Part shown: one piece after another, positions 51,631 to 60,780 of the stretch | Numbering within the stretch: position 1 is the stretch's first letter | How the letters are laid out: every line of letters begins with the position of its first letter | DNA from: Paenibacillus etheri | GTDB lineage: Bacteria > Bacillota > Bacilli > Paenibacillales > Paenibacillaceae | DNA: 64,000 nucleotides | Direction: 5' to 3' | Assembly (NCBI RefSeq): GCF_001012825.1 | Contig: NZ_LCZJ02000023.1 | Span: 62,001 to 126,000, forward strand | Made by a program: the position numbers and the translations under genes | Notes under the pieces: generated by a model | Seen by the model: only the letters and a program-made list of their open reading frames with translations | Database searches by the model: none | What the model was told of the DNA's origin: nothing

Positions 51631-52449
51631 ATGAAAACCATTTTTATAACGGGTGCTTCGTCTGGCATTGGGAGAACTACAGTAAAACATTTTGCTGAAA
51701 GAGGATGGAACGTCGTAGCCACGATGCGTTCTCCTGAACAAGAAAGTGAACTTATCACTCTTGATAATGTATTGGTATTAAGACTTGATGTTGAGAAAGT
51801 AGATACGATTCATTCTGCATTAGCGGAAGCAATTAATCGGTTCGGTAAAATTGACGTTCTTCTCAATAATGCTGGTTATGGAACAATGGGTCTTATAGAA
51901 GTAGCTACAGATGAGCAGATCAGAAGACAGTTTGAAGTGAATGTTTTTGGTCTTATCAGTATGACTAAAGCTATGTTGCCACATTTTAGATCTAATCAAA
52001 ACGGTTTGCTGATCAATATCTCTTCTATGGGAGGGAAAGTAACCTTTCCTACGATGTCTCTGTATCATTCAACTAAATTCGCCGTAGAAGGTTTTTCTGA
52101 ATCCGTATCTTATGAATTAGCTTCACAAAACATCAAAGTAAAGTTAATTGAACCAGGTGCTATTCAAACAGACTTTGGTGGAAGATCGATGGAGTTCTTT
52201 TTTAATGATGCATTAACAGATTATAAGCCCTTTACTACTGCATTTTTAGGTAAATTGGGTGAGATGGAAAAACAACCTGCGTACGCTTCGCCTCCAGAAA
52301 TTGTTGCGGAAACCATATATCAAGCCGCCACAGATGGGACAAGTCAATTCCGATACGTTGTTGGAGATGATGCCAAAATGCTCATTCATATGAAAGAAAA
52401 TACAGATGAAGAAGAGTATCTGACTAATATAGCCCAGCATTTTTCTTAA
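51631..52449 (+). CDS. Short-chain dehydrogenase/reductase
   Basis: A 272-residue classical SDR: cofactor motif TGASSGIG (7-14), NNAG (79-82), catalytic Ser131, Tyr145 and Lys149 (YHSTK). Arg at position 33 after the second strand favours NADP. AGGAGG lies eight bases before the ATG at 51631. Same operon as padR; PadR-SDR pairs often respond to aromatic or reactive compounds, but the substrate is unknown. Confidence 0.93.
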   Translation: MKTIFITGASSGIGRTTVKHFAERGWNVVATMRSPEQESELITLDNVLVLRLDVEKVDTIHSALAEAINRFGKIDVLLNNAGYGTMGLIEVATDEQIRRQFEVNVFGLISMTKAMLPHFRSNQNGLLINISSMGGKVTFPTMSLYHSTKFAVEGFSESVSYELASQNIKVKLIEPGAIQTDFGGRSMEFFFNDALTDYKPFTTAFLGKLGEMEKQPAYASPPEIVAETIYQAATDGTSQFRYVVGDDAKMLIHMKENTDEEEYLTNIAQHFS

Positions 52450-52566
52450 AAAGAAGTTAAGTGGCGGACACTTCTCGGTTTTCTGCTGGGGAGAGGTCCC
52501 ACTCTCATCTATTGCAACCCTATGATCATAACCAAAGGGGTACATAATCCGCTAATCAAGCTCCAT

Positions 52567-52601
52567 AAAAAAAAGCAGTTCAATGTGGTGTTGAACCGCT
52601 T
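52567..52601 (-). terminator. Terminator after secreted paralogue B
   Basis: AAGCGGTTCAA and TTGAACTGCTT form an 11-bp stem with one G-U pair around a seven-base loop, followed on the minus strand by about eight T residues. Confidence 0.88.
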
Positions 52602-52631
52602 CTTTACATTAGACTACTTTAAGTCAAATAA

Positions 52632-53540
52632 TTATTTTGAATTTATGGTTTCATTTAGAAATTTTTCTACTTCAGGTGTAAATTTATTATGTGTAGAATC
52701 AAGTAATTTCAGCAGCTTTTCTAAAATTGTAACGATCCTACTATCTCCTGTGGCATTCTTCACCGCCGCTTCATAGGCTTGTCTGACTTCTGGATCAATT
52801 ACTTGCGGATCATCACCATATACAGACGTGTTGCTTACTCCATATAATAAATAACCGGTCGCATTTTGAAGCTGTTGTTGAATAGCTGTTGACCGGTTCG
52901 AAGAAGGATATTTCGTCACAAAGCTCTCCATCGCAAGCACTCTATTTGTTAAATCTGACCAGCTTATCGCAACTGCCCCATCCGATAAACTCGGTTGATT
53001 GGTCTCAGTAGCCATAATATCAATGTAAGCAGCGATGTCCTTCGATATATACGGCTTAAATATTTTGAAGCTTTCATAATTCATCGTTGGATAATACATA
53101 CCCTCACTGGTCATTATTTGATAACCCTTATTCGAGCCTTCAATTAATACGCTGGACACTTTGGAATCTTTGATCGCATTGAGTAGGCCAGTATACTTAA
53201 GACTTTTGCTTTTAATATAGACACTATTTATCGCTTTCTGAACATTCTCTGGATAAACTTTTTCTGAGTATGCACGCAAGTGTGCGTTCTGTGCATTCTC
53301 AAGCTGTAGCGTCATCATTATCGCTGTCCAGGTATCCACTTCATCGATATGGTTAATCAAATAATTGCGTGCATGTGCAAGTGATGCCGGCTTCTGTACA
53401 TATTGTTGAAATAACTTATATACACTTGTGGATTCTTTCGATGTTGCGGCAGCTACAGTGTTTGTATGTATGCTCCCAAAACCACCCACAGAACCTAGTA
53501 CTATAGCAGCGCTTAATAATCCAACTTTTTTCCAGTTCAT
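52632..53540 (-). CDS. Secreted protein of unknown family, paralogue B
   Basis: A 302-residue exported protein, by eye roughly two-thirds identical to paralogue A at 49893, with no gaps needed over most of the length and the same signal-peptide start MNWKK. Signal peptide 1-31; the rest is helical without recognised catalytic motifs. It is a lone gene with its own AAGGAG site and terminator, converging on the SDR gene. The pair looks like a local duplication separated by the padR-SDR operon. Confidence 0.7.
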   Translation of the reverse strand: MNWKKVGLLSAAIVLGSVGGFGSIHTNTVAAATSKESTSVYKLFQQYVQKPASLAHARNYLINHIDEVDTWTAIMMTLQLENAQNAHLRAYSEKVYPENVQKAINSVYIKSKSLKYTGLLNAIKDSKVSSVLIEGSNKGYQIMTSEGMYYPTMNYESFKIFKPYISKDIAAYIDIMATETNQPSLSDGAVAISWSDLTNRVLAMESFVTKYPSSNRSTAIQQQLQNATGYLLYGVSNTSVYGDDPQVIDPEVRQAYEAAVKNATGDSRIVTILEKLLKLLDSTHNKFTPEVEKFLNETINSK

Positions 53541-53566
53541 TGTAAGATCTCCTTACGTCATTTTTT

Positions 53567-53580
53567 TATGTAATTGTACT
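53567..53580 (-). promoter_or_regulatory. 14-base element shared by both paralogues (copy B)
   Basis: AGTACAATTACATA on the minus strand, 27 bases before the ATG of paralogue B, identical to the copy before paralogue A while the surrounding bases differ. Confidence 0.5.
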
Positions 53581-53661
53581 AAATAATTCGAAATTACGAG
53601 TATCAATAGTGTAACTTAATCGACATCTACCCTTCACATAAATTAAACCCACAAGCAAAAT

Positions 53662-53734
53662 AAAAATCCCCTCCGATCAACAGTGTTAAGTCCATAAGCT
53701 CATGAACTTTAACCACTGTCTACCGTAAGGGGAT
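53662..53734 (-). terminator. Long terminator hairpin after the LmrB-like gene
   Basis: ATCCCCT pairs with AGGGGAT, ACAGTG with CACTGT, and TTAAGT with ACTTTAA inside, forming a long interrupted stem; the minus strand then runs TTTTTATTTTG. Confidence 0.75.
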
Positions 53735-53786
53735 AATACAAAATGTTACCTTATAGTAATCTTTTTTTGTACGATAATCTTATTTA

Positions 53787-55253
53787 TTAGTGCATTGGTG
53801 TATTCATTTTATGATTAACAACTACTCTTTTCACGAAGAAAGCAAGGATTAGACCCACTATCGCCATACTCATTCCGAAAATAAATGCATTTTGTACACC
53901 TTGCGTGAACGCAGGCAACATATTAGCTGGATCGGCAGGATCGGCCACAGTCTTCATATAACTCTTAGAGCCTGCGGACATAATGCTGACAGCTAATGCA
54001 GTACCGATCGCACCAGCAACCTGCTGCAATGTATTCATGATCGCTGTACCATCTGGATATAATTCTAGCGGCAGCTGGTTAATTCCGTTGGTTTGTGCAG
54101 GCATAAATACCATCGACACACCAATCATAAGCGTACTGTGAAGTACGATTACGAATACGACCGTAGAAGCTACAGTAATACTGGAGAAGAACCATAAAGC
54201 AGTAGCTGCAATAATCAGACCCGGAATAACGAGCCATTTTGGACCATATTTATCGAACAGACGACCCATGATTGGGGACATCAATCCGTTAATAATCCCC
54301 CCTGGAAGTAGCAGCAAGCCTGCCTTAAACGCTGTATATCCTTGACCCTGTTGAAGATACATTGGAAGAATCAACATGGAGGATAGGATAACCATCATAC
54401 AAATAAATACCATCGCCACACCAATGGAGAACATTGGATATTTAAAAGCACGCAGATTAATCATAGGCTGCTTCATCTTCATTTGGCGCAAACCGAACAA
54501 CAAGAGTGATACCACACCTACTACTATAGCTATGATTACTTTTGGACTTCCCCAACCAGCTTCTTCACCGGCGCTACTGAAACCAAACACGATACCACCA
54601 AACCCGATTGATGATAACACTATGGAGAGGATGTCGATCTTCGGCTTCGTAACCTTCGTTACATTTTGCATGAAGAGGATCCCGAATATCAATGCGATCA
54701 CCAAGAATGGAAGTGACAGCCAGAAGATCCAGTGCCAGCTAAGGCTTTCAATTAGAAGACCAGCAACAGTAGGACCGATCGCTGGCGCTACCATGATAAC
54801 CAAACCGATCATCCCCATCGCAGCCCCACGTTTTTCAGGAGCAATGATGATAAGGATGGTATTGAACATTAGTGGTAATAGGAGCGCAGTACCCATTGCT
54901 TGTACCACACGAGCTGTTAATAGGAACTCAAAACTAGGTGATACTGCAGCTAGAAACGTTCCAAGTATTGAAAAACATAATGCAGCAACAAACAACTGTC
55001 TAGTCGAGAACCACTGAAGCAACATACCCGAAATCGGTACTAGAATTCCCAGTGTAAGCAGATAAGCCGTCGTCAACCATTGTGCTGTCGCTGGAGTAAT
55101 TTGAAGGACATTCATAAGATCACTTAAAGCTACATTTAGTGCGGTTTCACTGAACATTCCGATAAATCCTGCAAGTAGTAAAGAGACTAGAATCGGAATG
55201 GTTTTAAACTTCTTTACTTCCTTTTGTTGCTTTCCTTGCATAGTCGCTTCCAC
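53787..55253 (-). CDS. lmrB: LmrB-like DHA2 multidrug MFS exporter
   Basis: A 488-residue, 14-helix DHA2 transporter with NVALSDLMNVL in helix 1 and motif C AIGPTVAGLLIESLSWHW. It follows the LmrA-type TetR gene, reproducing the lmrAB operon of Bacillus subtilis, where LmrB exports lincomycin and related compounds. The start is a GTG (55253) after AGGGGGA. Actual substrates here are unknown. Confidence 0.87.
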   Translation of the reverse strand: MEATMQGKQQKEVKKFKTIPILVSLLLAGFIGMFSETALNVALSDLMNVLQITPATAQWLTTAYLLTLGILVPISGMLLQWFSTRQLFVAALCFSILGTFLAAVSPSFEFLLTARVVQAMGTALLLPLMFNTILIIIAPEKRGAAMGMIGLVIMVAPAIGPTVAGLLIESLSWHWIFWLSLPFLVIALIFGILFMQNVTKVTKPKIDILSIVLSSIGFGGIVFGFSSAGEEAGWGSPKVIIAIVVGVVSLLLFGLRQMKMKQPMINLRAFKYPMFSIGVAMVFICMMVILSSMLILPMYLQQGQGYTAFKAGLLLLPGGIINGLMSPIMGRLFDKYGPKWLVIPGLIIAATALWFFSSITVASTVVFVIVLHSTLMIGVSMVFMPAQTNGINQLPLELYPDGTAIMNTLQQVAGAIGTALAVSIMSAGSKSYMKTVADPADPANMLPAFTQGVQNAFIFGMSMAIVGLILAFFVKRVVVNHKMNTPMH

Positions 55254-55289
55254 TCTTAATCCCCCTGATGTTCTTATCTATTTCTATCT

Positions 55290-55859
55290 CTAACCAAGTA
55301 TTGCTGGGATAATCTTCGCCGCCGCGAGAAGCGGCTGTTCATCCCGTAAAGTCAGCGTCTGAAGAAGCGCTCCTTCAAATAATGAGACTATTACTGAAGC
55401 CTTATCGGCTGCAGTGTTGCTCTCCACACCTTCTTCCAGAAGGCGTTTCTTAATCACATCCTGCAAGTCCACAAACACAGATTTACATGCAGTCCGCAGC
55501 TCCTCACTAATACAAGAGGTCTCCGCCGCTAACCAAAAACTAAATGGAACAATCCCCTCAAATGAAGATTCTACTGCATCCATAGCCATGCCGAGAATGA
55601 AATCCTCCATTGCTTCAGCCGCACTATTGCTGCTCTCCATATGACAGTTCAGCTTCTGTGCGACTGTTAGACTAGTCCGGTTAATGCATGTTAAAGCCAG
55701 CTCTTCTTTACCGTGGGGGAAGTAATAATAAAGAGATCCCTTCGGTGAATCGCTATCTTTAATAATCTGATTCAGTCCTGTTGCATGATATCCCTGAGAA
55801 AAAAATAATTTCGAAGCGGTGTCCAGAATCGCCTCACGCGTATTCGGCTTGTTCGACAA
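55290..55859 (-). CDS. lmrA: LmrA/YxaF-type TetR repressor
   Basis: A 189-residue TetR-family regulator with HTH GLNQIIKDSDSPKGSLYYYF and an LmrA-like ligand domain (PFSFWLAAETSCISEELR). It should repress the exporter gene 36 bases downstream and release DNA on binding a drug. The start is a TTG (55859), seven bases after AGGAAG. Confidence 0.9.
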   Translation of the reverse strand: MSNKPNTREAILDTASKLFFSQGYHATGLNQIIKDSDSPKGSLYYYFPHGKEELALTCINRTSLTVAQKLNCHMESSNSAAEAMEDFILGMAMDAVESSFEGIVPFSFWLAAETSCISEELRTACKSVFVDLQDVIKKRLLEEGVESNTAADKASVIVSLFEGALLQTLTLRDEQPLLAAAKIIPAILG

Positions 55860-55876
55860 GCTGACACTTCCTTTGC

Positions 55877-55898
55877 ATTATAACAATTGGTCTACATA
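55877..55898 (-). promoter_or_regulatory. Promoter -10 with LmrA-type box
   Basis: On the minus strand TGTTATAAT is an extended -10, preceded by TATGTAGACCAATTG. TAGACC is the conserved half of the LmrA/YxaF operator of B. subtilis as I remember it. The implied leader is only about 10 bases, close to the ribosome site, which lowers confidence. Confidence 0.4.
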
Positions 55899-56021
55899 AT
55901 AAAACCATATTTTAAAGAGATATGTCAACATATAAATTACTTAAATTCAAAGTAATCTACTTCCCATTCCCTCAACCTCAGCGTATACTATAATTATTCC
56001 AATGAGAAAGGTGTGAATAAT

Positions 56022-56453
56022 ATGCAGAATATGTCCAAAGGAATTCCTCGGCCACTAGTAAAGACTAATCAGGCGTTCATCATCATTTCAGTTATATTAA
56101 CATGGCTAACAGGACAGCACTGGATACTTGCGCTGCCCTTGATCGCCGGATTACTCGGACTCTTATTCGGTTATAATCCCATAATTAAGCTAGCAGCTAA
56201 TTTTCTTACAAAAGAACGTTCGCACTATGTACTCGAAGACTGGTCACAACAACAGTTTAACCAATCGATTGCTGTCTTCTGCCTAGCAGGTGGTCTGATC
56301 AGCTTCATCGCTGGCTGGACGATTGCTGCCTATATTTTCACTACACTCGTTGCAGTAGCGGCCACTGTTGCGATTCTTGGTTTTTGCATCGGATGTTTTA
56401 TCCATTATCAGTGGAGAATGTACAATTACAAACGTAAACAGAGCACAAATTAA
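56022..56453 (+). CDS. DUF4395 membrane protein
   Basis: A 143-residue protein with four helices and the DUF4395 features: PRPLVKTNQAFIIISVILTW at the N-terminus, GYNPIIKLA, the QQQFNQSIAVFCL segment, and a Cys-containing last helix (GFCIGCFIHYQW). In other bacteria DUF4395 proteins are linked with thiol-disulfide genes; none adjoin here. The ATG at 56022 has GAAAGGTG eight bases ahead. Confidence 0.85.
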   Translation: MQNMSKGIPRPLVKTNQAFIIISVILTWLTGQHWILALPLIAGLLGLLFGYNPIIKLAANFLTKERSHYVLEDWSQQQFNQSIAVFCLAGGLISFIAGWTIAAYIFTTLVAVAATVAILGFCIGCFIHYQWRMYNYKRKQSTN

Positions 56454-56471
56454 ATCGGCAATCCCTTACCT

Positions 56472-57005
56472 TTAATCCCGTTCTTCTCCAACAACATCCC
56501 AGCGATGGCGAAATTTTAGTAGCCTTGGATGGAGTGATGAAGGGGCAGATGGCAACAATAACCGAATCTTTACAATCCACTCTTCAAAAGAAGAATATGA
56601 CGCAAACTGATTCGCCACCTCAGGCGTTATATACAAAAAAATCGGCGAAGGATAGATTTCTGCAAGATGCCGAAGCGCAGAATCAAGCGGAGTATACTTC
56701 TTTCGCTTCCCCTCCAAACTCTCTACCGTGACAAAGCTACGTCCTTGCTCTCTTTTCCATTCATGCAGCCGGTCCTCACGCTTGTAATAAGCGCTCACCG
56801 GCTCTTTGGTCATCCGTCTCACCGTTTCTTCATGTAGTGGATATAGCACCAGCTTAGTGAAACGCCGATCTGATGCCGTCTTTGCCGCGACTTCAAGCTC
56901 CTGATCTGTTATATGTTCAAAAGAATCGTAAAACACTAACGTTCCTTTACGTTGTTCAACCGGTGGCTCATAGCCGTAGGGAACATGTTGAATGTCTCTT
57001 TTCAA
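56472..57005 (-). CDS. Conserved cytosolic protein, unrecognised
   Basis: A 177-residue soluble basic protein. Its opening (GTLVFYDSFEHITDQELEVA) and the LVLYPLHEETVRRM segment suggest a nucleotidyltransferase-like Rossmann fold with an H-x-x-T-like element, but no HIGH motif is present, so function is open. It converges on the DUF4395 gene. Confidence 0.6.
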   Translation of the reverse strand: MKRDIQHVPYGYEPPVEQRKGTLVFYDSFEHITDQELEVAAKTASDRRFTKLVLYPLHEETVRRMTKEPVSAYYKREDRLHEWKREQGRSFVTVESLEGKRKKYTPLDSALRHLAEIYPSPIFLYITPEVANQFASYSSFEEWIVKIRLLLPSAPSSLHPRLLKFRHRWDVVGEERD

Positions 57006-57069
57006 TAAAATCCCTCCTGCTTGTTCTATTTATTAATCATATCATGTGACAATAGCAGGGCTATCATTC

Positions 57070-57510
57070 TTATCTTGCATCTAAAGACAAACTGTTGATG
57101 AAATCCTGAACTTTTGAAATCAGAGTTGGATAAATCAAGGGATAAGTCAACTCTGTTGGTATCTCGGTATATCCTTTGATTTCTGCCATCTCATATGGAG
57201 GGAGCTCAGCAAATCGTTCCACATTAGCGAAATACAGCTTTCCAAAACTCCCGGGTGCATCATCAATAATGACCGTATATACAGCTATAGGAACGATAGA
57301 GAATTGCTCAGCTCCAGTTTCTTCATATAATTCTCTAGCAGCAGCCTGCTCCGGTGTTTCGCCAACCTCTATATGTCCTCCGGCAAACTCCCACGTCGAA
57401 CGGTTCTGATGTCTAACCAAGATCCATTCTTCACCATGCTTAACCATAATAACAACGTACTCTAGATCAACTTCGTTTTCTTTTTCCAGATTAAACAAGT
57501 TTACCTGCAA
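57070..57510 (-). CDS. Nudix hydrolase
   Basis: A 146-residue Nudix protein with GHIEVGETPEQAAARELYEE and the following TGAEQF. The ending EIPTELTYPLIYP resembles YtkD-like 8-oxo-dGTPases. The start is a TTG six bases after GAGGG. It lies 25 bases from the kinase-like gene on the same strand. Confidence 0.9.
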   Translation of the reverse strand: MQVNLFNLEKENEVDLEYVVIMVKHGEEWILVRHQNRSTWEFAGGHIEVGETPEQAAARELYEETGAEQFSIVPIAVYTVIIDDAPGSFGKLYFANVERFAELPPYEMAEIKGYTEIPTELTYPLIYPTLISKVQDFINSLSLDAR

Positions 57511-57535
57511 TTCTATCCCTCACTTCCCACATCCC

Positions 57536-58423
57536 TCAAACAATTCCTGCTCTATCCCAAGCTAATTTAAAATCGGCTACACTCTGATACCGATGCTTCC
57601 GATCCACGCTAACCGCTCGTAAAGCAACCTCGTAGTGTGCTTGGCTGGCTTCCCATTTTGCAAACGATCGGTCGGAAGCGCCCCCTAAAAGAACAAATGC
57701 TGTTGCGCCCATGTTGAATACATTTGTAACTTCATCAATTGGTGCACCCAGCGCAAACTCTTCCGGTGACTTGAATCTGGATGAGCCCCAGAAGTTCTCT
57801 CCCAGATCATTTACAGTAGGCTTAGGTCTATAATAATCAATATCACAAATCCTTGTTTCATCGTTCTCAAAATTATAAAGAATACTTCCATCATAAAAAT
57901 CAACAGCTACATAACCTTGCAACTCTACATGTTCATGGAACGAAAAGATTACGTCTAAGGACGCTAAACGTTGTTCAACAGTTAATTGCTTATAGCGGTA
58001 AAAAGGCGATTCCGGATGGCTCAGCTTAGCTTCACCCGCAAACAGCCAATGCGAATGCAAACATTCACCAGCAAACCATTCAAACACCGCTGCATATCCC
58101 GCTCCAACTTCAAAGTGTGAGACCAGATTTATCAGCGATTTAGATTCAAGTTCGTTATACAACGGGATAGCTTCAATTAAACAGCTAACAGCATCCAAGG
58201 GATTGCCATCGTAAGTTAAAGGCTTTGCCCCAGCAAATTTCACAAAATACTTTTGACCCTCCTTCTCCACACCAAAAGAAAGGTTTCCGGAGTCCTGCTG
58301 ATCGAATACTTTGAACACCTTACCAAGTTTAGATAACCAAGCAAAATCACAAGGCGCTTGCAATTGAAAAGTAACAGCATCGATTTCATATGTAAAATAT
58401 TTTCCGCTCAAATGTACCTCCAC
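57536..58423 (-). CDS. Protein-kinase-like protein with altered catalytic loop
   Basis: A 295-residue protein with a kinase-like layout: a K in KYFVKFAGAKPL in the ATP-lysine position, the loop YVAVDFYDGSILYN where HRD would be, and ICDIDYYRPKPTVNDLG as the DFG-like metal site; the C-terminal DRKHRYQSVADFKLAW resembles the end of Ser/Thr kinases. The HRD His-Arg are replaced by Val-Ala, but the Asp and Asn are kept. It may be an active atypical kinase for a protein or small molecule. Next to a Nudix gene. Confidence 0.75.
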   Translation of the reverse strand: MEVHLSGKYFTYEIDAVTFQLQAPCDFAWLSKLGKVFKVFDQQDSGNLSFGVEKEGQKYFVKFAGAKPLTYDGNPLDAVSCLIEAIPLYNELESKSLINLVSHFEVGAGYAAVFEWFAGECLHSHWLFAGEAKLSHPESPFYRYKQLTVEQRLASLDVIFSFHEHVELQGYVAVDFYDGSILYNFENDETRICDIDYYRPKPTVNDLGENFWGSSRFKSPEEFALGAPIDEVTNVFNMGATAFVLLGGASDRSFAKWEASQAHYEVALRAVSVDRKHRYQSVADFKLAWDRAGIV

Positions 58424-58473
58424 AATTCACTAACCTAAGTTAGCTCTATTTTTATAAAGATTCTTAACTTCAT

Positions 58474-58743
58474 TCATGATCTTATTCGATATTTAATCAC
58501 CAGAATAATAACCAGTAACACTACACATAAGGACATCGTATTCGTAATTAAAAAAGCTAAACCTACTCCCGTAACCGCTAAACTGATCGCGTAAGCTTCC
58601 ATTAGACTAATTCCGAGCAGCATAAGAAAATACGACTTCAAATTTAAATCGGCTACGGATTTTGATTTAAGGATTTGAATAATTTGAGGAATCCATCCCA
58701 AAGACAGGATCACCCCACCTATTAATTGCATGATTGCAAACAT
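58474..58743 (-). CDS. PQ-loop (SemiSWEET-like) small membrane protein
   Basis: An 89-residue, three-helix protein with the PQ motif in GWIPQIIQILKSKSVADLNL. SemiSWEETs dimerise to carry sugars across the membrane. A short extra tail is basic. Position 50 bases from the kinase-like gene suggests possible co-transcription but not function. Confidence 0.85.
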   Translation of the reverse strand: MFAIMQLIGGVILSLGWIPQIIQILKSKSVADLNLKSYFLMLLGISLMEAYAISLAVTGVGLAFLITNTMSLCVVLLVIILVIKYRIRS

Positions 58744-58926
58744 ATGAGCACCTCCACGGATTTTATTACTGTTGTATTCCGGGCGGCTCCGTCTGGTTCC
58801 AATCTATATTAAAATAACATAAGAACCTCCAGAATTAGAAATAACTTCACCTTTCATTATGAATGCCTGAAGGCCGAAACTATAGAGGGATCCTGCAAGT
58901 TATATGATAAAGTTCCAACTTTACTA

Positions 58927-60435
58927 TTACAAATGACTTCTACTAACTGTCGCTTCTGTTTCGGCTAACATCAGTCTGTTCACACCCATCTTAATCTGAT
59001 TCTCAGAGAGATTAGAATAGCCGAGTAGAAACACTGGCCCCTTAGGTTTACTCCCCAGAAAATAAGAAGATGCAGGATAAACGCGAACTCCGTAACGGAG
59101 CGCCACTTCAGCAATACGATTCTCTTCGGCATCCGACTCCAGCTCAATCAATAAATGTAGTCCCGCTTCCTCGCCATAATATCGCACACGACTCCCAAAT
59201 TCAGTATTCAAGCTGTTTACAAGACAGGCTCTACGAGAGGCATACAGCTTTCCCATTTGTGTAACATGCCTTGCATAGTGACCATTCTGAATAAATTCTG
59301 CTAACGCTTCCTGATCCAAAGCAGAAGACATGCGATCTGTGATCCATTTAACAGCCAAAAAAGGTTGAAGCAAAGCCGGAGGCAACACAACATAACCTAT
59401 CCGCAGAGAAGGAAATAATACTTTACTAAAGCTACCCACATATATCACTCTGCCTTCTACATCTAGACCAGCAAGCGCGGATATTTTCGGACCCTCATAC
59501 CTATATTCACTGTCATAATCGTCCTCAATAATAAAAGCTTGATTAGCTTTGGTCCAATCCAACAGCTGAACCCTTCGTTTCAAGGACAGTGTCGTCCCAA
59601 AAGGGAACTGATGAGAGGGCGTAACATAGACTAGCTTTGGAGATTTTATAAGATTGGCTTCTTTATCGTTATCACTGTTGGTTTGGAGTTCTTCCACACA
59701 GATGCCATCTTGATCTACCTTAACAGGGATGACCTCTGCCCCAGCAAAAGAAAAAATTTCACGTACAACGCTATGTGATGGATCTTCGACAATGACATGA
59801 TCACCTTTAAATAAGAAAATCCTCGATAAAATATCGAGTGCTTGCGTAGCTCCAGAAGTAATCACGATTTGTTCCGGAACAACGGGCATAGATCGTGTGG
59901 AACGTAGTAACCGTGCAATCTCACGGCGCAGTCCCAATGAACCTTCCGCGGGACCATAACCTAAAGTATCCGGTGAGGCGCGGCGGCAAGCATTCATTAG
60001 AGCTTTTTGCCACTGATCCATAGGAAACGCGTCCCAAGCAGGCACACCATGCCGAAAATCACAGAATACCGGGTTCAAATGATCAACTTCACTAGTCAGA
60101 GGAGGATTAAGCGTAAGGAAATCAGGTCCCTTTGTTATAAAATTGTAAGGGCTCTCATAATCTTTTGTAACTTTCTCTTCCAACGTCAACTCCGCAATAA
60201 ACGTTCCCGCCCCTTTTCTCATCTCTAGATACCCTTCTGCCTGTAGTAGCTCATAGGATTGAAGGATCACACTTCTGGATACTCCAAGCTGATTGGCCAA
60301 AGTTCTAGACGGAGGCAGGGGGTCACCCCCAGTTAAAGCTCCAGAATGGATAGCATATCGAACTTGCTCGTAAATTTGACGGCTAAACGGGATCTGTCGT
60401 TCTTTATCGAGTGTGATCAGCAAATCATGCTTCAT
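58927..60435 (-). CDS. MocR-family regulator (GntR HTH + aminotransferase fold)
   Basis: A 502-residue MocR protein: GntR winged HTH (PPSRTLANQLGVSRSVILQS, about 42-61) joined to a fold-type I aminotransferase domain with the PLP-binding lysine in VGSFSKVLFPSLRIG. MocR proteins sense PLP or amino-acid aldimines. It lies 33 bases after azlD and may control the azlCD genes of the same operon. Confidence 0.93.
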   Translation of the reverse strand: MKHDLLITLDKERQIPFSRQIYEQVRYAIHSGALTGGDPLPPSRTLANQLGVSRSVILQSYELLQAEGYLEMRKGAGTFIAELTLEEKVTKDYESPYNFITKGPDFLTLNPPLTSEVDHLNPVFCDFRHGVPAWDAFPMDQWQKALMNACRRASPDTLGYGPAEGSLGLRREIARLLRSTRSMPVVPEQIVITSGATQALDILSRIFLFKGDHVIVEDPSHSVVREIFSFAGAEVIPVKVDQDGICVEELQTNSDNDKEANLIKSPKLVYVTPSHQFPFGTTLSLKRRVQLLDWTKANQAFIIEDDYDSEYRYEGPKISALAGLDVEGRVIYVGSFSKVLFPSLRIGYVVLPPALLQPFLAVKWITDRMSSALDQEALAEFIQNGHYARHVTQMGKLYASRRACLVNSLNTEFGSRVRYYGEEAGLHLLIELESDAEENRIAEVALRYGVRVYPASSYFLGSKPKGPVFLLGYSNLSENQIKMGVNRLMLAETEATVSRSHL

Positions 60436-60468
60436 ATGAGGTCCTCCCCTTCTGTTCCGACTTTTGAT

Positions 60469-60780
60469 TTAAAAATAAAGGGTTAGCATTTTTACGAGTA
60501 TTGCTGCGGAAACAGAGCCTAGAATCACGAGGAGCAGCGGAATTTTTCTAATTAATACCAGTATAACAGCGACAGTCCCTGCTGCGATACCCACAAGATT
60601 AACATCTGGGTCTACCTGAATGATTCCAGGTACCGTAAACGCACTAAGAACCGCTATAGGCAAATACTCCAGCAACGCTTCGACTTTGGAAGAACCATTC
60701 GTATGATTCGTAAGCAGCAAAGGCACAAAACGAAATAAAAATGTAATAACAGCCATACCTATGATGATTAATATAGTCAT
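60469..60780 (-). CDS. azlD: AzlD branched-chain amino acid exporter subunit
   Basis: A 103-residue membrane protein of four helices, family AzlD (LPIAVLSAFTVPGI). It pairs with AzlC to export branched-chain amino acids or analogues. It overlaps azlC by four bases. Confidence 0.92.
   Translation of the reverse strand: MTILIIIGMAVITFLFRFVPLLLTNHTNGSSKVEALLEYLPIAVLSAFTVPGIIQVDPDVNLVGIAAGTVAVILVLIRKIPLLLVILGSVSAAILVKMLTLYF

Noticed and set aside
52462-52505. Imperfect GC-rich hairpin after the SDR gene as a terminator.
   Set aside because: Stem interrupted several times and no U-tract.
46463-55253. The two DHA2 exporters as a recent duplication.
   Set aside because: They share only family motifs and differ through most of their length; their contexts also differ.
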